Assembly (NCBI GenBank): GCA_002450155.1
Contig: DJYO01000009.1
Location: 62,001 to 126,000 of the forward strand
DNA from: Mageeibacillus sp. UBA6976
GTDB lineage: Bacteria > Bacillota > Clostridia > Saccharofermentanales > Saccharofermentanaceae
Length of the DNA: 64,000 bases
Reading direction: 5' to 3'
Shown: one piece after another, positions 25,235 to 33,990 of the stretch
How the letters are laid out: every line of letters begins with the position of its first letter
Position numbering within the stretch: position 1 is the stretch's first letter
The notes under the pieces: model-generated
What the model was told of the DNA's origin: nothing
Database searches by the model: none
What the model saw: the letters and a program-made list of their open reading frames with translations, nothing else
Position numbers and translations under genes: made by a program

Positions 25235-25927
25235 TTACTCTTTGCGCGGGTCGATGAATCTGACTGCATCCGCAACACGGCCATACTGACCGGAAGCCTT
25301 ATCAAGTGCTGTCTTAGCATCGTCGCCTGCCTTGATGAAGTCCATCATCTTACCAAAGTTAACGTACTTATAGCCGATGATCTCATCGTCTTCGTCAAGA
25401 GCGAGCTCTGTAACATAGCCGTCTGTCATCTCGAGGTATCTGGGGCCCTTGTCCTTAGTACCGTACATAGTACCTACCATGGATCTTGATCCCTTACCGA
25501 GATCTTCAAGACCTGCACCGATCTGGAGTCCGTCCTCAGAGAAAGCACTCTGTGTACGTCCGTAAACGATCTGGAGGAAGAGTTCACGCATAGCTGTATT
25601 GATAGCATCGCAAACGAGGTCTGTATTCAATGCTTCGAGAATGGTAAGACCGGGAAGGATCTCAGCTGCCATAGCTGCAGAGTGAGTCATACCGGAGCAT
25701 CCGATAGTCTCAACGAGAGCTTCCTGGATGATGCCGTCCTTAACATTGAGTGAGAGCTTACATGTACCCTGCTGAGGTGCGCACCAGCCGATACCGTGTG
25801 TATAGCCGGAGATATCCTTGACCTCCTTAGCCTTTACCCACTTAGCTTCTTCCGGAATTGGAGCGGCGCCGTGAGAGACACCCTGAGCAACCGGACACAT
25901 GTTTTTGACTTCTGTTGAATAAATCAT
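25235..25927 (-). CDS. NifU/IscU-like iron-sulfur cluster scaffold protein (GGGtGRT-associated)
   Basis: 230 residues. The scaffold Cys positions can be followed: GWCAPQQGTCKLSL, ETIGCSGMTHSAAMAAEIL and a third in LVCDAINTAM; the rest is specific to the subgroup paired with GGGtGRT proteins. Conserved cysteines suggest transient Fe-S binding. RBS GGAGG 9 nt before the ATG. First gene of the two-gene unit; a TTGTTT/TATAAG promoter can be placed at about 26044-26021 on the minus strand. Confidence 0.85.
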   Translation of the reverse strand: MIYSTEVKNMCPVAQGVSHGAAPIPEEAKWVKAKEVKDISGYTHGIGWCAPQQGTCKLSLNVKDGIIQEALVETIGCSGMTHSAAMAAEILPGLTILEALNTDLVCDAINTAMRELFLQIVYGRTQSAFSEDGLQIGAGLEDLGKGSRSMVGTMYGTKDKGPRYLEMTDGYVTELALDEDDEIIGYKYVNFGKMMDFIKAGDDAKTALDKASGQYGRVADAVRFIDPRKE

Positions 25928-26042
25928 TTGTTATGTCCTCCTTGAATTCTACTCATTCCTGTATGGAAACAGAAATAAAGCTGTTAACATAAGCCCTATA
26001 AACTTAACACATCGGCTACTTATATTCAATTTATAAATGTAA

Positions 26043-26072
26043 ACAAATATGCCGGGCACTAACCCGACATAT
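26043..26072 (-). terminator. Terminator between the PcfJ-like and NifU-like genes
   Basis: On the minus strand AAATATGTCGGG / CCCGGCATATTT with a short loop and a following TGTTTAC. It lies 8 nt after the PcfJ-like stop; its tail overlaps the -35 of the next transcription unit. Confidence 0.7.
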
Positions 26073-26079
26073 TTGCATC

Positions 26080-27714
26080 TCAGCCCGGAATCTCAAAGGG
26101 CAACTCGTATTCGTCATCAAAAAGATCAGGCTCTATAGCACTGGCTCTCCTGATCTTGTTCCGGCCCGCCCAGGCATTGAAGGCCTGCAGGATCCCGCCT
26201 GTCATCGGAGAGTTATGATGTGCTAATGCCTGGAGCAGGCGGTGCGTATTGCTTAGCTCTATGCAGCCTACATATTTATCCTGCTTCTTCATTACGACTA
26301 TGATGCTCCTGCCATTCAAAACTGCGCCGCTGTAGCTGCCAACGCAATTATGCATTGCGTATCCGATGTCGATGAGCTCGTGTGAATCAGAAGGAAGCTT
26401 GAACTGGTATCCGTCTATCTCATTCTGAAGCTTAAGCTCCCTGCTTCTATAGGAGAACTTCACAAAGGGATACTTGATGTAACGGTAAGTGGCAGCCATA
26501 TCATCGTGGATCTCTATCAGGGAACCCCTCATGTTATAAGGCTCATTCCTCCTGACTAATTCCGAATACATCCTTATGGTATCGTAGAGCAACCACGCTC
26601 TGTCATTATGGGGGATGAACATCCTGGAAGCTGCGGCCTCCCCCCTCTGCGCTATAACGGCCTTGAAGAAGTCTCTTGTCTCCTTCATGCGCTTTATGGT
26701 GTAGCTGTGCCCACAGCTTGAGATATCCATACCATTATCGCCCCTGGCTGCATTCAAGATTATCTCCTGATTCCTGAAGCCTATGTAGCGCATAAAGGCT
26801 GCTTTGCCTATAGTATCTGTATCAGTCATTATCCTTCTGAATGATGCTGTATTCTTCATATGGAGATTCTTAGCCATCCTGTCGTAGACTGCATGAGGAT
26901 CCATATTTCTGCTAATGCCCCTTGCCGCTATCCTGAAAGCCTCCATAAAATCACTCTGGCAGAGCCTGAACGGATATCTCAGGCCGAAGAGGTATTCCTC
27001 GATATCCGGTCCGAATTCCGATCTTAAGGTCTGTTTTACAAAGTGCTTATGCAAGATCTGTTTGTACTTGAGTATCATCTCCCGGGAGCTTGTCCCTATA
27101 AAGAAAGATGTCGCGCAGGTAAGGCGTGGGTAATGCCCACAGGGAATATATCCCTTCTCTGTTGCCTTCATCGGTGTGAAGAAGTAAGTAAACCCCGTCT
27201 TGTGATTAACCGTTATCCTGTAAGATACGGTATCGAATGCGAGTCTTACGCCCTCCGGGTACGGTTCATATACCCTCTCCCCGCATTCTCTTACAAAGTG
27301 TCCCTCCTTAAGGGTGGGGCTGACAGTATTGATCGTTATCCTGGTATAGTCATCACTCCTGTCTACGATGACCCGGTTAGCATATTCGGTGGGATTGTTC
27401 TTGTATTTCTTGCTTGAGTAAAAACCCATAAGGATATCTACAGCATCATCATGTGTGTAGGAGTAGATGCTCCTGAGTTCTCTGCCCCTCATAAAGAATG
27501 TCTCTTCCATGTTCCTTATATACTGATGAGTTTCTCCATCGTACAGGTACATATAGTAATCATTCTTCTTAAGTTCGTAACAGGGATTAAACCTCGACAG
27601 TCCTATGAAAGTAAACATCCTCAGCAGATCCCCGGGGTCCAGCACATCCCTGGATGCAAACATTGCCGGTATAGCAACAAAGACCCGCTTAAAGTTGTCA
27701 TATGTCTTGATCAT
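26080..27714 (-). CDS. PcfJ-like domain protein
   Basis: 544 residues, soluble. The C-terminal third carries the signature of PcfJ-family proteins: IDIGYAMHNCVGSYSGAVLNG followed by SIIVVMKKQDKYVGCIEL (about residues 445-485). PcfJ proteins are best known from conjugative plasmids and integrative elements, but related genes also occur singly in chromosomes; the function is unknown. No relaxase, T4SS or integrase gene is nearby. The start at 27714 is chosen because GAGG is 5 nt upstream; an earlier in-frame ATG has no RBS. Confidence 0.7.
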   Translation of the reverse strand: MIKTYDNFKRVFVAIPAMFASRDVLDPGDLLRMFTFIGLSRFNPCYELKKNDYYMYLYDGETHQYIRNMEETFFMRGRELRSIYSYTHDDAVDILMGFYSSKKYKNNPTEYANRVIVDRSDDYTRITINTVSPTLKEGHFVRECGERVYEPYPEGVRLAFDTVSYRITVNHKTGFTYFFTPMKATEKGYIPCGHYPRLTCATSFFIGTSSREMILKYKQILHKHFVKQTLRSEFGPDIEEYLFGLRYPFRLCQSDFMEAFRIAARGISRNMDPHAVYDRMAKNLHMKNTASFRRIMTDTDTIGKAAFMRYIGFRNQEIILNAARGDNGMDISSCGHSYTIKRMKETRDFFKAVIAQRGEAAASRMFIPHNDRAWLLYDTIRMYSELVRRNEPYNMRGSLIEIHDDMAATYRYIKYPFVKFSYRSRELKLQNEIDGYQFKLPSDSHELIDIGYAMHNCVGSYSGAVLNGRSIIVVMKKQDKYVGCIELSNTHRLLQALAHHNSPMTGGILQAFNAWAGRNKIRRASAIEPDLFDDEYELPFEIPG

Positions 27715-27820
27715 AAATGCCTCACTCCCTTGCTCAAATAATGTATCTGTATAACTGTCACAGATCCTGATCAAGTTAACAGTCTCTATGAGGCATTATT
27801 TTTTTGCGAGGCAAACAGTA

Positions 27821-28561
27821 TTAGGAGTTCTTAATGAATTCCCGGGCTTCATCCTTATAGCGGTATTCTGAACGTCGGTATAACTGGCGTCTGCCTTCCA
27901 CAACATCATCAAAGATCGCAAAATCGATGAAGCCTTCGTGACCCTTGCTGTTAGTTATGCTGTTCCTGACTTCTAAATATGCACCTGTATCCGTAAGGCC
28001 CAGAGAAGACACCGGCAATACATACAGATCGAATCTGTCGTCATAGTAGCATGCTTCGTAGTAAGTAAAATGTGACAGGAAATCCTCGGGAGTTATCTTA
28101 TAGACAGTAAGGCTTTCCAGATCCTGACTGAAGAAATCCCTGATCACATTAAAAAGGTAACTCAGATACCCTTCGTCAGGTTCGTGGGTAAAATAGACCG
28201 AACCGTTTTGATACAGATCATTCATTACCTCTCCTGAAGGGTTTTCAACTATGTTCACATATCTATATGCATCAGGGATCTTGAGCCTGTATTTATACTT
28301 TACCGAGAAATCAAGAGGCCTTATCTTTACATGCCCGTCAGCTAACTGATACAGAAACGATATATCTGCTATCTGCACCAGGATATAGACCAAAAAGGTG
28401 ACAGCGCGAGGGAGCAGATCTGTAATACCTTCTGCCTTAAGAGCTGATCTTACGCAGAGAAATGCTATTAAAGGAAGCACAATATAGAACATTAACAGGA
28501 TAACTGCCAGGATGGCCTTAGGCATGCTCTGTTTGTTTGTATTCACTTCGTAGTATCTCAT
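27821..28561 (-). CDS. Two-helix membrane protein of unknown function
   Basis: 246 residues. Two hydrophobic helices near the N-terminus (about 14-40 and 52-75) anchor a ~165-residue soluble domain rich in Tyr/Asp (YEACYYDDRFDLYVLP). No family recognised. The fold of the soluble part is unknown. Confidence 0.65.
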   Translation of the reverse strand: MRYYEVNTNKQSMPKAILAVILLMFYIVLPLIAFLCVRSALKAEGITDLLPRAVTFLVYILVQIADISFLYQLADGHVKIRPLDFSVKYKYRLKIPDAYRYVNIVENPSGEVMNDLYQNGSVYFTHEPDEGYLSYLFNVIRDFFSQDLESLTVYKITPEDFLSHFTYYEACYYDDRFDLYVLPVSSLGLTDTGAYLEVRNSITNSKGHEGFIDFAIFDDVVEGRRQLYRRSEYRYKDEAREFIKNS

Positions 28562-28639
28562 CTGTTCCCCCCCTATGCAGTCAATTTTATACCAATCTCA
28601 GGATTACAGCCACCAATACTTATCTCTATCCTCATAGCC

Positions 28640-28668
28640 TTGACAACAATTTGATCTTAATGTAGTAT
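28640..28668 (+). promoter_or_regulatory. Promoter of the ABC-F gene
   Basis: A perfect -35 TTGACA (28640-28645), 17-nt spacer and TAGTAT (28663-28668). Transcription should start near 28675, leaving a leader of about 170 nt before the ABC-F start codon. Confidence 0.75.
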
Positions 28669-28697
28669 CACGCCATAACCTACAAGGAGGAACACCG

Positions 28698-28718
28698 ATG
28701 AGAAATACTGTCTGCTGA
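28698..28718 (+). CDS. 6-residue leader peptide upstream of the ABC-F gene
   Basis: ATG AGA AAT ACT GTC TGC TGA encodes MRNTVC. It is preceded by AAGGAGG at 28684-28690, an RBS as strong as any in the window, and lies within the predicted leader RNA, before a terminator hairpin. This is the layout of ribosome-mediated attenuators that control ABC-F and Erm resistance genes. Confidence 0.7.
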   Translation: MRNTVC

Positions 28719-28777
28719 AGTTAACAAAACGCTCGCGGATAAGTCTTATTATGTGTTCTTTTATATACCTGAATATT

Positions 28778-28816
28778 ACAGCCGCGGCCGCAGAGTCTGC
28801 GGCTGTTTGATTTATC
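28778..28816 (+). promoter_or_regulatory. Attenuator hairpin in the ABC-F leader
   Basis: The right arm GCGGCTGT (28799-28806) can pair with ACAGCCGC (28778-28785), or its TGCGGC part with the nearer GCCGCA (28787-28792). The T-rich TGTTTGATTTAT follows. The upstream CTCGCGG (about 28732-28738) could pair with CCGCGG and hold the structure open. Mutually exclusive pairings plus the upstream leader peptide fit induction by ribosome stalling. Confidence 0.6.
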
Positions 28817-28846
28817 CGGCAGAGCCTTACATGTAAGGAGATAATC

Positions 28847-30328
28847 ATGCCATTAATAGATATCAAGGATCTGTCATTCGGATACGATGGATCAGAAACG
28901 GATCTTTTCGAGAACATAGACATCAGGATAGACACCTCATGGCGCCTTGCCCTGGCAGGGAGAAACGGCAGAGGAAAGACTACTTTCCTTAAGCTCTTAA
29001 GAGGTGAGCTGCCTTATAAGGGAACGATCACGGGAGTTCCCAAGACGGCTCTCTTCCCCTCCTCCGAAGACTACGATATAGAAGACTGGAGAGTGCGCAA
29101 GGAGCTTAATATCCTGGGCGCAGATCCCGACATAATGTACCGCAGTCCGGATACGCTCTCCGGAGGAGAGAGGACCAAGCTGATGCTGTCGCAGCTGTTT
29201 GCAATGGAGGGCGTATACCCCCTCATAGATGAACCTACAAACCATCTGGACAGACACGGAAGAGAAGTCGTGGCAAGATACCTGTCCACCAAGGAAGGCT
29301 TCATACTAATATCCCATGACAGAGAATTTCTGGACAGGTGCACGGACCACACTCTGGTCATCACCAGGACCGGGATCGAGCTTGTGGCAGCTTCCTACTC
29401 CTCCTGGTGGGAGAATAACGAGCAGAGGATGGCAAGCGAGCATGCAAGAAACGACCAGCTCCGCAAGGAGATAGATTCTATCGAATCAGCCATGAAGAAG
29501 AATGCCTCATGGGCAGGCAAGGCAGAGAGCTTTAAGAACAGATCAAACGCCCCTTCCAAGGTAGCAGAAGATCACTTCAGGAGAGCATACGAAGCAAAGA
29601 AGGCATCCAAGCTTATGTCCCTGTCCAAGAACCTTCAAAACCGGAGCGAGAAGAAGATAGAAGAGAAGAGATCCTTATTAAGAGACGAGGAGAAATCCCA
29701 GAAACTCAAACTAACCGGCAGCGAGCATCACAGCAGGACATATGTCAGGCTGAAAGACGTATCCTTATTCAGGTGGGGCGAAATAGTGTGCAGCGGCATC
29801 GATCTTGAGATACAAAGAGGCTCCAAGATATCTCTCGAAGGTTATAACGGCTGTGGCAAGAGCACTCTTATAAAGCTCCTTGCAGGCATAGGAGAAGAGT
29901 GCGGGATAACTGCCGCAGGCGATATCTATATTGCGCCTATGCTCAAGATATCTTATGTCGGTCAGGATACCTCGTCGCTCACAGGTTCGCTGTACGATAT
30001 TGCTGTATCAAGGGGATGCGACAAGACTCAGTTCTCAACCATCCTGATCAAGATGGGTTTTACCAAAGAAATGCTCTACAGGGATATAGACACACTTTCC
30101 CTCGGGCAGAAGAAATTTGTCATGATCGCCATGTCTCTTTGTGAGAAAGCAGATCTTTATCTCTGGGATGAGCCCCTTAACTACATAGATGTCTATATGA
30201 GAGAAGAGATCGAGAGGCTCGTCAAAGACAGCAATATCACCATGCTCTTTGTAGAACACGATGCAAGGTTTGCAAGCACAGTTGCGGATGGAGAGATCGA
30301 CTTAGGAGAGAATAAGATAAAGAGCTGA
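28847..30328 (+). CDS. ABC-F ATPase, Lsa-like ribosomal protection family
   Basis: 493 residues: two ABC domains without membrane helices. Domain 1 has GRNGRGKTT, SGGERTKLMLSQL and LIDEPTNHLD; the ~75-residue interdomain linker (about 190-290) is Lys/Arg-rich; domain 2 has GYNGCGKST, SLGQKKFVMIA and LWDEPLNYID. Size, the SWW segment after domain 1 and the linker style fit the Lsa/Vga-type antibiotic-resistance ABC-Fs, which release lincosamides, pleuromutilins or streptogramin A from the ribosome. Spectrum here is unproven. RBS AAGGAG. The 3' end overlaps the convergent transporter gene by 27 nt. Confidence 0.85.
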   Translation: MPLIDIKDLSFGYDGSETDLFENIDIRIDTSWRLALAGRNGRGKTTFLKLLRGELPYKGTITGVPKTALFPSSEDYDIEDWRVRKELNILGADPDIMYRSPDTLSGGERTKLMLSQLFAMEGVYPLIDEPTNHLDRHGREVVARYLSTKEGFILISHDREFLDRCTDHTLVITRTGIELVAASYSSWWENNEQRMASEHARNDQLRKEIDSIESAMKKNASWAGKAESFKNRSNAPSKVAEDHFRRAYEAKKASKLMSLSKNLQNRSEKKIEEKRSLLRDEEKSQKLKLTGSEHHSRTYVRLKDVSLFRWGEIVCSGIDLEIQRGSKISLEGYNGCGKSTLIKLLAGIGEECGITAAGDIYIAPMLKISYVGQDTSSLTGSLYDIAVSRGCDKTQFSTILIKMGFTKEMLYRDIDTLSLGQKKFVMIAMSLCEKADLYLWDEPLNYIDVYMREEIERLVKDSNITMLFVEHDARFASTVADGEIDLGENKIKS

Positions 30329-31411
30329 CAGAACAATAAGGGCGGTCAGGTTGATAAGAGTGAACGCGCCGATGTAGCTTATCTGTTTGCCTTGCGTTTT
30401 AGGAAGACTGCAGTGGAATTTATAGGTTATGAGGCTTGCCATGCTTGCTATAAGTGTGCCAAGCCCTCCTATATTCGTGCCTATCACAAGGGCCTTGGCG
30501 TTATCCGTAAACTGAGACAGCAGCAAGGCTGCAGGAACATTGCTTATAACCTGTGACAAAGCTACGCAGGCTAGGACCGGTGCCTTGCTTGTTATGCCTG
30601 AGATCACCTGATATATAGCATCTATCCTGCCCATGTTGCCTACGAATACGAAGAAGAAAACAAATGTTATGATAAGCGAATAATCCACGCCCTTAAACGC
30701 CTTGTGATCTGCTATCAGCATCACGGGTATAAGGATCATGAGCATTACAGGATAGATTACTACCCTAAGTACTACCAGAATGCAAAGAATAAACAGAGCA
30801 ATGCATAAGGCAAGTTTCACCCCTGATATCGTGCCTGTTCCATTACTCATTTCTCTGGTGATCTTCTTATCTCTGCAAAGGGCAAATACGCCTATCGTAA
30901 CCAGGATAAGAGAACAGACAGAATAAGGCAGCACGAGGAGCATAAACGATCCGATATGCATCTGATAGTGGGTAAACAGATATATGTTCTGGGGATTGCC
31001 TATAGGAGTCTGCATACTCCCCAGATTAGTTGCGACTGTCATGAGGATCAATGTAAATACCAGATCCCGCCTTAAGTCTTCTTTCTTCATCAGCGTTATT
31101 GCAAAAGGCACGAGAGTAACCAGAGTTACATCGTTTGTAAGGATCATGCCCATAAAGAAAGACAGATAGACAAGTATCAATGACACCATGCGTGAAGACC
31201 CGGTCTTGGACAAAAGCTTGTCTGCAAGTCTTGCAAATACGCCCAGCTGAACAAGCTCTGATACCACCAGCATCATGCCAAAAAGAATAGCGAGAACTCT
31301 AAGATCGATATAGTCCAGATATTGTTTATCAGGGTGAACGATAAAGCAGGATGCTGCTGCCAGCAATCCTGCTATATAAAGTACCGGGTCTTTCCTGATG
31401 TGTTCCAACAT
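30302..31411 (-). CDS. SLC13/ArsB/CitMHS-type membrane transporter
   Basis: 369 residues, about ten helices, belonging to the ion transporter superfamily: the first half-repeat has FFMGMILTNDVTLVTLVPF and NLGSMQTPIGNPQN; the second ALSQVISNVPAALLLSQF and GTNIGGLGTLIASMASLI, the paired Asn-Pro/Gly-rich substrate loops. The substrate (carboxylate, sulfate or other anion) is not predictable. The ATG is only 6 nt after the trpA stop with AAGAAG as RBS, so it is probably the last gene of the trp transcript. Confidence 0.8.
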   Translation of the reverse strand: MLEHIRKDPVLYIAGLLAAASCFIVHPDKQYLDYIDLRVLAILFGMMLVVSELVQLGVFARLADKLLSKTGSSRMVSLILVYLSFFMGMILTNDVTLVTLVPFAITLMKKEDLRRDLVFTLILMTVATNLGSMQTPIGNPQNIYLFTHYQMHIGSFMLLVLPYSVCSLILVTIGVFALCRDKKITREMSNGTGTISGVKLALCIALFILCILVVLRVVIYPVMLMILIPVMLIADHKAFKGVDYSLIITFVFFFVFVGNMGRIDAIYQVISGITSKAPVLACVALSQVISNVPAALLLSQFTDNAKALVIGTNIGGLGTLIASMASLITYKFHCSLPKTQGKQISYIGAFTLINLTALIVLSALYLILS

Positions 31412-31417
31412 ATCTTC

Positions 31418-32194
31418 TTAACGGATGGCATCCACCATGCTCTTAACATACTCATATACGTATTGCGGAGCCTCTTTGCCATGTTCTGCGATAAGCTTAA
31501 CGATCGCTGAACCTACAATGACACCGTCAGCATGCATTGACATGCTCCTGGCCTGCTCGGGAGTAGATATTCCAAAACCTATTGCGCAGGGAACCCTGCT
31601 GCTGGCCTTTACTTGTTTGACCAGGCTTGCGATGTCTGTATTGATGCTGCTCCTTACGCCTGTTACGCCAAGGCTTGATACTATGTATATAAATCCCTCG
31701 GCACCGGATGCGATCTTGGCGATGCGGTCTTCTGATGTGGGAGCTATAAGAGATACAAAATCCAGACCGTACTTTCTCATTACGCTTGCAAATTCCTCCT
31801 TCTCTTCGAAGGGTACGTCAGGAAGGATAAAGCCTGAGATATCACACTCTTTTGCCCTCTCGCAGAATCTTGCTATACCATAGGAGAAGACTACATTGGC
31901 ATAGGTCATGAAGACCATGGGGACACTGACTCCCCTGTCCCTTCTAAGCCTTAATGCCATATCGAAGATCTTATCTGTAGTAGCGCCTGCCTTAAGGGCT
32001 CTTATGGATGCCTCCATTATGACCGGACCTTCGGCAGTAGGATCTGAGAAAGGGATCCCCAGCTCTATCAGTGAAGCCCCTGCCTCCTGCATCCTGACTA
32101 CACATTCCTCGGTGGTCTCAAGATCGGGATCACCGCAGGTAATAAAAGGAATAAATGCCTTGCCGTTTGCAAAAGCCTTGCTTATATCACTCAT
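31418..32194 (-). CDS. trpA: Tryptophan synthase alpha subunit
   Basis: 258 residues, TIM barrel that cleaves indole-3-glycerol phosphate to indole. FITCGDPD at the start, then ASLIELGIPFSDPTAEGPVIMEAS with catalytic Glu, and GFGISTPEQA at the phosphate site. It overlaps trpB by 8 nt, which couples the two subunits' synthesis. Confidence 0.97.
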   Translation of the reverse strand: MSDISKAFANGKAFIPFITCGDPDLETTEECVVRMQEAGASLIELGIPFSDPTAEGPVIMEASIRALKAGATTDKIFDMALRLRRDRGVSVPMVFMTYANVVFSYGIARFCERAKECDISGFILPDVPFEEKEEFASVMRKYGLDFVSLIAPTSEDRIAKIASGAEGFIYIVSSLGVTGVRSSINTDIASLVKQVKASSRVPCAIGFGISTPEQARSMSMHADGVIVGSAIVKLIAEHGKEAPQYVYEYVKSMVDAIR

Positions 32195-33377
32195 TGATAT
32201 CCTCCCCTCTGTAGCGCGCGATGGCAGCGCAGTCCTTGTCTCCTCTTCCGGATATGGTAATGATCATGATCTTGTCCTTGGGAAGCGTGGGAGCCAGCTT
32301 CATTGCATAAGCTACCGCATGGGCAGATTCTATGGCTGGGATTATGCCCTCCTGCTTGGATAAGAATTCGAATGCATTAACTGCCTCATCATCTGTTATT
32401 GCTACATATTCAGCTCTTCCGGTGTCGTGGAGCATGGCGTGCTCAGGACCGATGCCGGGATAGTCAAGACCTGCTGAGATGGAATAAACAGGTGCGATCT
32501 GCCCATACTCATTCTGGCAGAAATAGGACTTCATGCCGTGGAATATACCGACCTTACCCGTATTTATGGTGGCAGCTGTCTCGAAGGTATCTATGCCTCT
32601 GCCTGCAGCTTCGCATCCGATAAGATGAACGCTCTCATCGTTTATATAGTGATAGAACGAACCGATGGCATTAGATCCGCCGCCGCAGCAGGCCAGGACG
32701 TAGTCAGGAAGCCTGCCCTCAAGTTCCAGGATCTGGCTTCTGGATTCTCTTGATATAACTGCCTGGAAATCCCTTACGATGGTAGGAAACGGATGAGGGC
32801 CCATAACGGAACCTAAGCAGTAATGGGTATCGTCTATCCTTGTCGTCCATTCACGCATTGCCTCGGATACCGCGTCCTTAAGAGTTGCTGTGCCTGAAGT
32901 AACAGGCATTACCGATGCTCCCAGGAGTTTCATGCGGTAGACGTTGAGAGCCTGGCGCTCTGTATCCACCTTGCCCATAAAGACCTTGCACTCCATACCC
33001 AGCAGAGCTGCAGCTGTTGCAGTGGCAACGCCGTGCTGTCCTGCACCGGTCTCGGCAATAAGCCTGGTCTTACCCATCTTTTTGGCAAGGAGCGCCTGAC
33101 CTAATACATTATTGATCTTGTGAGAACCGGTATGGTTCAGATCCTCTCTCTTGAGATAGATCTTGCATCCGCCCAGGGCCTCGGTAAGCTTTGCCGCATA
33201 GTAAAGATTAGAAGGCCTCCCTGCATAGTCGTTCAGGAGCTTGGTGAGCTCGCTGTTAAACTCAGGATCGTCCTTATAGTGGTTATAAGCCTCCTCAAGT
33301 TCTATCACCGCATTCATCAGAGTCTCGGGGATATACTGCCCGCCGTGAATACCGAATCTGCCTTTTGACTCTTCCAT
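32187..33377 (-). CDS. trpB: Tryptophan synthase beta subunit
   Basis: 396 residues, PLP enzyme that joins indole to serine. The PLP Lys lies in REDLNHTGSHKINN, the phosphate loop is CCGGGSNAIGSF, and the C-terminus has the SGRGDKD motif. Standard TrpB1 type and length. RBS AGGAGAGG. Starts 4 nt after trpF. Confidence 0.97.
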   Translation of the reverse strand: MEESKGRFGIHGGQYIPETLMNAVIELEEAYNHYKDDPEFNSELTKLLNDYAGRPSNLYYAAKLTEALGGCKIYLKREDLNHTGSHKINNVLGQALLAKKMGKTRLIAETGAGQHGVATATAAALLGMECKVFMGKVDTERQALNVYRMKLLGASVMPVTSGTATLKDAVSEAMREWTTRIDDTHYCLGSVMGPHPFPTIVRDFQAVISRESRSQILELEGRLPDYVLACCGGGSNAIGSFYHYINDESVHLIGCEAAGRGIDTFETAATINTGKVGIFHGMKSYFCQNEYGQIAPVYSISAGLDYPGIGPEHAMLHDTGRAEYVAITDDEAVNAFEFLSKQEGIIPAIESAHAVAYAMKLAPTLPKDKIMIITISGRGDKDCAAIARYRGEDINE

Positions 33378-33381
33378 TTGT

Positions 33382-33990
33382 TTATCCTCTCCTCGCTTTA
33401 TCTATAAATCTTTGTATCTTATCAGGGTCCTTGACGCCGTCTGTCTCGACCCCGCTGCTGACATCCAGGCAATAAGGCTCAAGCTCTTTGAGCGCCTGCT
33501 CCACATTGTCAGGATCAAGACCTCCTGCAAGGAAGTATTCCCTGCCAAGCTCTCCTATCAGATCCCAGCAGAACGTCCTGCCTGTGCCCGCACCTGAATC
33601 GAGCATTATGTAGTCTGCAGCAGACTCTCTCGCAAGCCTGATATCTTCTGCGCTTGTTATCTTGAAGGCCTTGATAACAGGCTTTCCAAGTTTCTTTCTG
33701 ACTTCGGCTATATAAGCCTCGTCCTCCGAGCCGTGCAGCTGCACCATATCCACTCCGCTGATAAGACAGCTTTCTATCAGGGAGCTTATGGGTTCATCAA
33801 GAAATACTCCTACCGGTCTAATCTCAGGCGCAAGCTCTCTTATAAGAAGAGCTGCCTTAGACGGCTCAATGTATCTTCTCTTACTGCCCTTCCAGAAGAC
33901 GAAACCGCAGTATTCCGGTCTTGCCCTGTTTACCGCTTCGATATCTTCCTGCCTTGTAAGGCCGCATATCTTGATCCTTACAGGTTTCAT
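33382..33990 (-). CDS. trpF: Phosphoribosylanthranilate isomerase
   Basis: 202-residue TIM barrel; KICGLTRQEDIEAV with catalytic Cys at the N-terminus, YCGFVFWKGSKRRY, and the catalytic Asp in MVQLHGSEDE / LDSGAGTGRTFCWDL. Separate from trpC rather than fused. Its start overlaps the trpC stop by 4 nt. Confidence 0.96.
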   Translation of the reverse strand: MKPVRIKICGLTRQEDIEAVNRARPEYCGFVFWKGSKRRYIEPSKAALLIRELAPEIRPVGVFLDEPISSLIESCLISGVDMVQLHGSEDEAYIAEVRKKLGKPVIKAFKITSAEDIRLARESAADYIMLDSGAGTGRTFCWDLIGELGREYFLAGGLDPDNVEQALKELEPYCLDVSSGVETDGVKDPDKIQRFIDKARRG

